In this document: piece by piece, positions 56,390-64,000 of the stretch
How the letters are laid out: each line of letters starts with the position of its first letter
How positions within the stretch are numbered: the stretch's first letter is position 1
Assembly: GCA_014607495.2 (NCBI GenBank)
Contig: CP053148.1
Location: 14,074,001 to 14,138,000, forward strand
DNA length: 64,000 nucleotides
Direction of reading: 5' to 3'
Origin: Carposina sasakii
Lineage: Eukaryota > Arthropoda > Insecta > Lepidoptera > Carposinidae
The notes under the pieces: model-generated
The model's input: only the letters and a program-made list of their open reading frames with translations
Told to the model about the DNA's origin: nothing
Databases searched by the model: none
Translations under genes and position numbers: made by a program

Positions 56390-56450
56390 CTTCTAACCTA
56401 TATTGCCAGATTCGGATCTGCCCAAACAGGTAACCATAAGCAAATAACTA
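56390..56450. repeat. Inverted copy of the 44095-44160 repeat
   Basis: ttctaacctatattgccaga, then ttcggatctgcccaaacagg, then taaccataagcaa are the reverse complement of sequence at 44095-44155, with one mismatch noted. Confidence 0.8.
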
Positions 56451-56614
56451 AACTTTCCGCAAAGAGATTATCGTCTTAAACTTAAACATGTTCTTCTACT
56501 TCTATTTCGTACATTACTTCTATTTCATATAGGTAAACATAAGATCTATGATAAAGAAACTTCTCTCATCTAGAATATCTAATTTCATCTTATTATAATC
56601 ACAGAAGCTAACAT

Positions 56615-58190
56615 TTCAAATAAAACAAAGTGTGCGATCCTGAGCTTTTTTATGAGGCACATAGTTAGAGACCACGTCTCGGCACCGTAGGTCATCACCG
56701 CACTGGTTGAATACCTTCGTCTTTAAGGACTGGGGTATCTTGGACACAAATAAGCTTAGTAGTTTCCCGAACGCTGCCCAGCCGAGTTGGATTCGCCGAG
56801 TTACCTCCTTCTCAAAGTTGGACTTACCTAGTTTGACCGTCTGTCCCAGGTAAACATACTCTTCAACAACTTCAAGCATCGAGCTCCCAACCAGTAAAGG
56901 AATGATGATCTTCGTCTTGTCCATATTCATCTTCAGGCCCACCTGTTGGGAGACTCGATTGAGGCCATCGAGCATTGTGCTTAGATCCTTCAGCGATTCT
57001 GCCATGACCACGATGTCGTCTGCGAACCGAAGGTGAGTGATGTATTCGCCATTGATATTGATGCCGAGTCCTATCCATTCGAGAAGCTTAAAGGCGTCTT
57101 CCACTGCATTGGTGAAGAGCTTCGGAGAAATAACATCTCCTTGTCTCACTCCCCTCTGCAAAGAAATCGGCTCAGTGCTCCGCTCCTGTACTTGTACCGA
57201 CATGGTAGCGTTGCTGTATAAACACTTCAGCACTTCGATATATCGATGGTCAATATGGCACCGCTGGAGAGACCGCAACACAGCCCATGTCTCGATCGAA
57301 TCAAAGGCCTTCTCATAGTCCACGAACGCTAGGCATAGTGGCCGATTATACTCTTCCGTTTTTTGTATAATCTGCCGTAGCGTGTGGATATGGTCTATGG
57401 TACTAAACCCTTTTCGGAAACCGGCTTGTTAGGGAGGCTGAAAGTCATCAAACCTGCGAGCAAGACGAAACGTGATTACCCTTGAAAACAACTTGTAGAC
57501 ATGGCTCAGAAGCGAGATGGGTCTATAGTTCTTCAGCAAGGCTTTATCGCCTTTTTTAAAGAACAGCACCACCACACTTCTGTTTCATGCTCCCGGCGTT
57601 CGAGCAGGACGGAATTGAAGATCCTTTGGAGGACCTTCAGTACCGGAGTTCCACCCGCTCTTAGAAGCTCTGATGTAATTCCATCGTCGCCCGGCGCTTT
57701 GTTGTTTTTTGAGTTGTTTAAGGGCAGTCCTAATCTAGTACAGGCTGATATCCGGGATGTCTTCAGTATAGTGTCGGGTGAGCTTGGCTCTTGGGTCTTT
57801 GCCTAATCTAACAGGTTTAGCGACCGAGGTATATAGCTGTCCATAGAACCTCTCAATCTCCCTTAGTACCTCTGGTATGGTGGACGCTACACTGCCGTCC
57901 TCTGTCTTCAGCTTCGTCAACTGGCTCTGCCCAATAGATAATTCTCTTGCGAACACTTTGGAGCCTTGGTTTCGCTCTATTGTCTCCTTAATGCAGCGAG
58001 TATTAAAGCTGCGGATGTCGTGTCGCAGAGACTTGGAGATACGTCTATTGAGCTGCCGATATGCTTCAGCGTCATCAGAGGACTGCAGAGACATTGCGCG
58101 CCTTTCCGCCATGAGGTTGAGGGTATGATCAGTTAGTTTCTGGGGTCTATTTCTACGGTTAGGTCTAAAGAATTTAGAAAGAATTTAACC
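56615..58190 (-). pseudogene. RTE-type non-LTR retrotransposon, degenerate reverse transcriptase
   Basis: The minus strand reads MAERRAMSLQSSDDAEAYRQ (start of the pre-RT linker, 58112), then frameshifts and stops (57430-57730), then an open 235-codon frame from 57323: MDYEKAFDSIETWAVLRSLQ, LQRGVRQGDVISPKLFTNAV and the catalytic THLRFADDIVVMAES, then a frameshift into MTYGAETWSLTMCLIKKLR. The endonuclease half is missing, so it is 5'-truncated and dead. Confidence 0.88.
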
Positions 58191-58249
58191 CGTAGGAATC
58201 TATCAAAGGTTATAAATTGTAGAGTGTGCGGTACATAGGCCACCGAAAT

Positions 58250-58740
58250 AAAAAAAGAAGAACTTTTTAAATGAATTTATAAACGTAGCATCTAATTACC
58301 CACTGAAAAACTGCATCTTAGTGGGCGATATGAATATAGATATTAAACTTAATAACAACATTGTTGATTTTTATCTACTCATTATCTGAATTTGAAATTT
58401 AATGGTTTTGAAAGTTGCATTTCGCAATTCACCAGAATAGAGAAAAGTATAATATCTAAAACTTGGATCGAACATATATTTATCCGAGATCTACCTAAAC
58501 AACCGCTCTTTTGTACGCAGACAAGTACACACCTTACGATCTGCGGTAGTTCAAACAGCACTTGCTGACCACTTTATTATAATCCTATCTCTGGTGAGTA
58601 GCGAACCTATAAAGCAAGCTAAAACTTTTCCAAAACTGCTTAGCGGATAAATAATTAAAGAACTAATTAGTATTGACTGGACTACAGTGTATAGCCTATC
58701 TGATCCTAATGATATTGTGATTAGTTATAGATAATAATAT
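58250..58740 (+). pseudogene. LINE endonuclease (APE-type) fragment
   Basis: Plus frames give FINVASNYPLKNCILVGDMN and IDIKLNNNIVDFYLL, then a stop-interrupted stretch, then TALADHFIIILSL. The VGDMNID and D-H endings are APE endonuclease signatures of CR1/Jockey-type LINEs. Multiple stops. Confidence 0.7.
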
Positions 58741-58757
58741 TTAGTAGTGCTCGTAGA

Positions 58758-58790
58758 TTTTTTTTTTTTTTGTAAACTTTATTGTTGAAA
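58758..58790 (-). other. Minus-strand poly(A) tail with AATAAA
   Basis: On the minus strand AATAAAG lies 5 bases before a run of 13 A (58760-58772 as T on plus). This is the mark of an inserted reverse transcript; its body upstream (to about 59100) has no recognisable coding sequence. Confidence 0.6.
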
Positions 58791-59258
58791 AATTTCATAA
58801 CATTTATGGAAAATGTACATAAAACATAACTAAACTACATAGCTAAATTACATAAAAGGTCACAATGTGCTTGGATAACAAATAAGTTGAAATATATGTC
58901 TAATAAGAAAAAATAACTACTTACTAGAAATATGGTTAGCGGATATTAGTAATAAATTAATATATAATAGATATCGAAATAAAACCAAATAAACTAATGC
59001 TAAAATAGAAATAGGTACATTAAGAAAGATATTTGTAACAACTTTAAGAGCACTAAAATATTTGGAATATAATAAATAGACTTAAGGGAAGGGATCCCAG
59101 GCTGTCGATGACTTATTCGATCATTTAGATTAAAACCTAAAGTGTTATCTTATCAGAGGCATTTTAATTTCAGACACAATAAAGTTACTAAATTATGACT
59201 AACATAAATATATTTTATTTTTTATTTTATTAATAAAAATTGAATTTTAATTTGATAT

Positions 59259-59330
59259 CGCGGAAAAAATGATGCAAAGAGACTTTGATGTGCTCTGCAA
59301 ATGGGCTGATGACATGGGGCTTTCCCTTAA
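59259..59330 (+). pseudogene. LINE reverse-transcriptase fragment
   Basis: The plus frame DIAEKMMQRDFDVLCKWADD followed by MGLSLN matches the LQxDLDxLxxWAxxxGLxLN segment of CR1/Jockey reverse transcriptases. About 24 codons remain. Confidence 0.65.
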
Positions 59331-60984
59331 CTATGGGATGAGTTGACCAATTCAAAACATTCAATTGGTCAACTTATCCCGCGAGATGAGTTCAAGTGAG
59401 ATGAGTTGACAAAAAAAGCAATTTTTCATCCTAGGTAAATTCAGGTATAAGCAACAGAAATAATATGTACTAAAGATTTTTTAAATTAAGTTATTACTTA
59501 ATAGTAATTTTATTTAAACTTATTAGTTAAAATTAATAAAGAATAAGAAAGATTTTTTGTTCATATGAGCACGTGGTTTACAATAAGTCTAGTTTGAAAT
59601 TAATGTTGACAGACAGACAGAGCGGTCCGAGTCCCAAGAAGGACACGAACGAAGGGCTAAGAGGAGTTGAACTAACAACTTTGTTTATCCCAAACGGGGG
59701 CTTGGAAAATAAGTGATCGATTCTGACCGTCACACTGTCAGACGGAAAGTTTTAAGTAAGGTGGTCAGAATCGAAGACAGTATCTATTTATAAGCGAGTT
59801 TCCTAACATTTCCATCAATAGCGGTTAGACTTTCACGACATTTAACGAACGTGCTAACTGAAGGGTTCCAATACTGGAGAAAATCATTTGATATGTGGGG
59901 TGGGACCTGGGGTGGTACGAATTCTACTCTGCCAGCATCACGCGGCATTCTCCCATTCTACAATATGTCCTGGACATATCAATATAAACAATACGAGCGA
60001 AGGCGAAGATCGCAAATCTAATATATCCAATGATTTCCTCCAATATTGAAACATTCATTTTACGTGTTATTTTTAAACCCCCTAGTTATAGGTGGCAGGA
60101 TAGTAGAGAACTAAGAGACTACGCGTATGTCTATGAATACTTGGCTTTAGTTCCTGTGTTCCTAGTTGAGGCAAAGGCCGCCGTCCCAAACTGTCTTGAA
60201 TTCTTTTGTGGTGACTTCTAAATCTTCCCAACGATTTTAGCTTCTGCGATGATCGCGCGCCGAGAGGATTTTTAAAACCAGCCACGCTTAAATATGGGCT
60301 AATATTATATAAGGCAGGCAAATGTCCTCTAGTGATTAATTACTAGTCACATGACATCTCCTCATAGCGTTTTCTTCGTCTTTTAGCATCACATTAATTA
60401 TAACCCCTTCGGCACGGGTCGTACAGATCGCAAGGTGCTTGTACTATTACCCTAATCTGTCAATCTATCTACACTTGTACTAGTGAAGTCAAAATTGTGT
60501 TTGTAGATGCGTAATAGGATTCTGGACTGACTGGAATTCTTTGCCTATTTTCACAAATAAAGTTACTCAAAGTCTAATATCAAAAATTTAACCCTTTTTA
60601 GATTCGCTATGCCTGTCTGTTCATTCGTATATCACAGCCAGTTTATTTGAAATTAACTAAAAGTAAAACCGAAATAATTTAAAAGTTATGTAGGTACCAA
60701 TATGTTATGTACATTCCAAAAAGACTGAACGAATGTTAATCATTTTTTTAGTCAAACACAATAGTCTACAATATTCTTTATCCCGATGTAACAAAATTAA
60801 AGTATTTATTCTAAAACAAGTAACTTTGCGCATTTTAACCCGGATCCATACCGTACAAAGAAACACCAAGAAAAAATACCCATTTAATTACCTCTTACCG
60901 CTGCAACAGTTTACGTTAAAAAACCATGTTCATTATGACAGCACAAAGGAAACAGTACCTCAGTTCTAGAACGACCCTTGTATA

Positions 60985-61245
60985 CGCCCAAGGACGTGTC
61001 AGGTGGGCGGGGGAGGGCGGGCGGCAGCTGGCTTGGCCGCCCTGCTTCTACAGTCATTCGAGCTCCAGCCGCCCCAGAGTGCAGACGTGACTCGAACTCA
61101 ACCGGTATCTAACGTTACCACTACTTTCCCAACATCTAAAGTCGGTTTCGCGGAAAAAAATTTCGAATGAGGCTCAAGTGTGACAGAAAATCTTAAGCGC
61201 ATTTGGGCGAGTTTTCGCGAGTTCGGAGCTTTAGAACTCTTTAAA
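60985..61245 (+). promoter_or_regulatory. GC-rich upstream region / 5' UTR of ferlin exon copy 1
   Basis: A GC-rich stretch with ggtgggcgggggagggcggg precedes the ATG by about 240 bases, in contrast to the AT-rich surroundings. It is repeated in copy 2 (63083-63346). It resembles a housekeeping-type promoter or 5' UTR, without a visible TATA box. Confidence 0.4.
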
Positions 61246-61324
61246 ATGTCTCTAGTAGTAAATATAAACAATTTCAAGGTGCTGCGATGCAAAGAACAGA
61301 AGATCGCGCGCCTAGAGTTCAGAG
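61246..61324 (+). CDS. Otoferlin-like ferlin first coding exon, copy 1
   Basis: ATG with A at -3 (aaaATG), 26 codons plus G, donor GTAAGT at 61325. It reads MSLVVNINNFKVLRCKEQKI and ends ARLEFRG. This parallels the N-terminus of otoferlin (MALLIHLKTVSELR... RIAKVTFRG), the first strands of C2A, including the exon break after FRG. Ferlins are large C2-domain proteins of membrane fusion. This copy differs from copy 2 by Asn for Ser at residue 9 and Cys for Tyr at residue 15. It may be an alternative first exon or a decaying duplicate. Confidence 0.55.
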
Positions 61325-61562
61325 GTAAGTTATCTGAGTTTAAATAATATCTACGGTTAACTTGAGTACTAGTATGTCTTCTAAATGAGCTGTGCTTTAT
61401 TTAAGAGTTTGTAGAATATTTGTAAAGCTTAGCATTACATTGCAACGGAATTGGCAGCAACAAGTGTAAACTGGAATCAAATCAAATGGATATAACGTGT
61501 TTACAATTTGTGAAAGTAATTTTAATGTTGACTGCAATATTAGGTATAATTTCAAACTAATG

Positions 61563-61597
61563 TTTGATTGGTATAATTTTAAATTATACCAATCAAA
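61563..61597. repeat. Perfect short palindrome in duplicated unit
   Basis: tttgattggtataattt followed by its reverse complement. Copy 2 (about 63664-63698) retains it with one substitution at the centre. It could be a cruciform-forming or MITE remnant. Confidence 0.7.
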
Positions 61598-61887
61598 TAT
61601 TGGTTAATTGATACCTAGAATAAATATTCTGGTACAATTAAACCCTTGCTCGGCAATGCGGTCGTTTGCGTAGCGAATTAACCTGTTACCGTAGATTCCT
61701 ATCTCTACAATCACTAGGTATATGAAACTAATTATTTAGCTGTTAAGTACCAGAGACTCTGCTCGTGTTACATTTATTAAACACATTGATCTGCGTAAAG
61801 ATTAGGATATCAGATATTTTAATATGGTATTAACTTATATTTTCTCCCTAACTAGTGGATAGCTATATTTTTATCGGTAAATAATAC

Positions 61888-62235
61888 AGGGTGTTTTGGT
61901 TGACGCCGTTTATGAGTAGTGCATACTCTATGTATACTTCATCAAATAAAGTTGCAGGCACCGATTTCAGTTTTTTGTCAGTTTTCTATTGACTTGGTCA
62001 TGCGCAATATTTGGTCTCTTCTCTTGTTTTTGCTTTGGTTTTTTGATATTAAATGATGAAATTTTTCTCCTGGAAAATGATACTCGCGTATACGTGCATT
62101 TCTGAAAAAAAAACAAAGTAATAACTCAACTTTGGTCCTTAATATTTTGGAAACTAGACACCTCGTGATGATCAGAAGAGTGCGCTGTATTCGGAAAAGT
62201 TGACGAAATAAACACGCTGTATACAATGAATACAT
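61888..62235. mobile_element. MITE of the 53326 family, diverged subtype
   Basis: Begins acagggtgttttggttgacg and contains actcaactttggtccttaat and attttggaaactagacac, as in its neighbour. Its start is also present in duplication copy 2 at 63989, so it was inserted before the duplication. Confidence 0.7.
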
Positions 62236-62236
62236 A

Positions 62237-62613
62237 TACAGGATGTTTTTCGTTGCCACCCTTAACGAAGGGTATGTACTCTATACATCAAATAAAGTAA
62301 TGTTTAAAGTTTATGCCAAAAAAATGCTGGGAAACGCAAATAAAAAAAAATTACTTCATTGAGCGAAATTTATAGTGTCCAGTGTTTATGTTAGTTTTTT
62401 TTATAGACAGATATTAATTATTTCTCGTGAAAAAGTCTTGTTGCACGCGTCAATGTGCATTTATGCAGGAAAACGCAGTCTATTTACTCAACTTTGGACC
62501 CTAATATTTTGGAAACCAGACACTTCCCAGGTATGCTTCTATGGAGGAAATTGATCATGATGATGAAGAGATTCCGTAGTTTTCAGGAACATTGACGACC
62601 AAAAATCAATCTG
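62237..62613. mobile_element. MITE of the 53326 family, adjacent copy
   Basis: Begins (a)caggatgtttttcgttgcca, ends with gttttcaggaacattgacga and a following aatcaatctgta. It lies directly after the 61888 copy, in the same orientation. Confidence 0.75.
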
Positions 62614-63346
62614 TAGTAATAGGGTCCCGTTTTTACCATTTTAGTATAAAACCCTAAAATCAAGTACTAAAGTCAAATATAAAAAATTTAACTATTTTTA
62701 AATTCGCTGTGCCTGTCTGTTCATTCGTATATCACAGCCAGTTTATTTGAAATTAACTAAAAGTAAAACCGAAATAATTTAAAAGTTATGTAGGTACCAA
62801 TATGTTATGTACATTCCGAAAAGACTGAACGAATGTTAATCATTTTTTTTAGTCAAACACAATAGTCTACAATATTCTTTATCCCGATGTAACAAAATTA
62901 AAGTATTTATTCTAAAACAAGTAACTTTGCGCATCCATACCGTACAAAGAAACACCAAGAAAAAATACCCATTAAATTACCTCTTACCGCTGCAACAGTT
63001 TACGTTAAAAAACCATGTTCATTATGACAGCACAAAGGAAACAGTACCTGAGTTCTAGAACGACCCTTGTATACGCCCAAGGACGTGTCAGGTGGGCGGG
63101 GGAGGGCGGGCGGCAGCTGGCTTGGCCGCCCTGCTTCTACAGTCATTCGAGCTCCAGCCGCCCCAGAGTGCAGACGTGACTCGAACTCAACCGGTATCTA
63201 ACGTTACCACTACTTTCCCAACAAAACTTCTCACATCTAAAGTTGGTTTTGCGGAAAAAAATTGCGAATGAGGCTCAAGTGTGACAGAAAATCTTAAGCG
63301 CATTTGAGCGAGTTTTCGCGAATTCGGAGCTTTAGAACTCTTTAAA

Positions 63347-63425
63347 ATGTCTCTAGTAGTAAATATAAACAGTTTCAAGGTGCTGCGGTACAAAGAACAG
63401 AAGATCGCGCGCCTAGAGTTCAGAG
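63347..63425 (+). CDS. Otoferlin-like ferlin first coding exon, copy 2
   Basis: Same structure as copy 1: MSLVVNINSFKVLRYKEQKI, then ARLEFRG, phase 1, donor GTAAGT at 63426. The rest of the gene, if present, lies past the window edge. Being nearer the downstream exons it is a natural first exon for the parental gene, but this cannot be decided here. Confidence 0.58.
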
Positions 63426-64000
63426 GTAAGTTATCTGAGTTTAAGTGATATCTACGGTTAACTTGAGTACGAGTATGTCTTCTAAATGAGCTGTGCTTTA
63501 TTTAAGAGTTTGCAGAATATTTGTAAGCTTGGCGTTACATTGCAACGGAATTGGCAGCAACAAGTGTAAACTGGAATCAAATCAAATGGATATAACGTGT
63601 TTACAATTTGTGAAAGTAATTTTAATGTTGACTGCGATATTAGGTATAATTTCAAACTAATGTTTGATTGGTATAATTTTTAATTATACCAATCAAATAT
63701 TGGTTAATTGATACCTAGAATAAATATTCTGGTACAATTAAACCCTTGCTCGGCAATGCGGTCGTTTGCGTAGCGAATTAACCTGTTACCGTAGATTCCT
63801 ATCTCTACAATCACTAGGTATATGAAACTAATTATTTAGCTGTTAAGTACCAGAGACTCTGCTCGCGTTACATTTATTAAACATATATTGATCTGCGTAA
63901 AAATTTAGGATATCAGATATTTTAATATGGTATTAACTTATATTTTCTCCCTAACTAGTGGATAGTTATATTTTTATCGGTAAATAATACAGGGTGTTTT

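Larger units (their letters stand above)
55210..60560. other. Repeat-dominated intergenic region between PHYHD1 and ferlin exon
   Basis: Contains a 130-bp-arm foldback (55892-56257), an inverted copy of the repeat at 44095-44160 (56390-56450), a degenerate RTE element (56615-58190, minus), LINE endonuclease and RT fragments on the plus strand (58250-58740, 59259-59330), and a minus-strand poly(A) tail (58760-58772). No host gene was recognised. Confidence 0.6.
60560..64000 (+). repeat. 2,101-bp direct tandem duplication (second copy cut by window edge)
   Basis: Sequence from about 60560 recurs at an offset of 2,101 (ATG 61246 and 63347; acagggtgtttt at 61888 and 63989), at roughly 95% identity or better by eye, with small indels. 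The unit includes a GC-rich block (60990-61080 and 63090-63180), the ferlin first exon, a palindrome (61563-61597) and two related MITEs in copy 1. Copy 2 still matches at base 64000, so further copies may follow. Confidence 0.9.

Noticed and set aside
57037..57806. Plus-strand frames of 62-101 codons opposite the RTE element
   Set aside because: Antisense shadows of the reverse transcriptase coding strand.
61098..61292. Minus-strand 64-codon frame (and its copy at 63187-63393)
   Set aside because: Antisense to the ferlin first exon and upstream region; duplicated only because the DNA is duplicated.
1..64000. CRISPR arrays, prokaryotic operons or defence systems
   Set aside because: The window is eukaryotic with spliced genes. 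The tandem repeats seen lack regular spacer structure and none resembles a CRISPR array.

Overview
The window looks like nuclear DNA of a moth or butterfly. It is AT-rich and intron-rich, its genes are insect/metazoan, and most of the space between exons is old transposon sequence of kinds common in Lepidoptera: Helitrons ending in CTAG next to a T, hAT, piggyBac and Harbinger MITEs, tRNA-like SINEs, and RTE and other LINE pieces. No bacterial, viral or CRISPR features were seen, and no intact tRNA or rRNA gene.

Layout. (1) 1 to about 31,250, plus strand: the 3' half of a Trio/Kalirin-type Rho guanine-nucleotide exchange factor. Eighteen exons can be joined with consistent reading phase. They encode a basic/acidic linker, the second DH-PH unit (GEF2), a short linker, an Ig domain, an FN3 domain and a C-terminal protein kinase, ending at 29,762. 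A possible internal promoter and first exon (3994-4019) would start a short isoform containing only GEF2 and the kinase. (2) 33,068-39,118, minus strand: a four-exon gene for a small secreted cysteine-rich protein of 122 aa (signal peptide, a six-cysteine module, one EGF-like domain, a short tail with two cysteines). (3) 39.2-45.0 kb: a transposon-dense spacer. (4) 45,071-54,648, minus strand: a complete six-exon gene for a PHYHD1-type Fe(II)/2-oxoglutarate dioxygenase of 290 aa. (5) 55-60.5 kb: LINE and SINE wreckage and a long foldback. (6) 60.56 kb to the end, plus strand: a direct tandem duplication (period 2,101 bp) carrying a GC-rich upstream region and the first coding exon of an otoferlin-like ferlin. 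The second copy runs off the window edge.

The four genes are unrelated neighbours rather than a pathway: cytoskeletal signalling, a secreted factor, 2-oxoglutarate oxygenase metabolism and membrane fusion. The points most worth following are the small secreted EGF protein, the duplicated ferlin first exon, the kinase-bearing Trio with its candidate internal promoter, and several well-delimited mobile elements with visible target-site duplications. All exon models were built by reading splice sites, phase and family resemblance by eye. No database search or transcript evidence was available.
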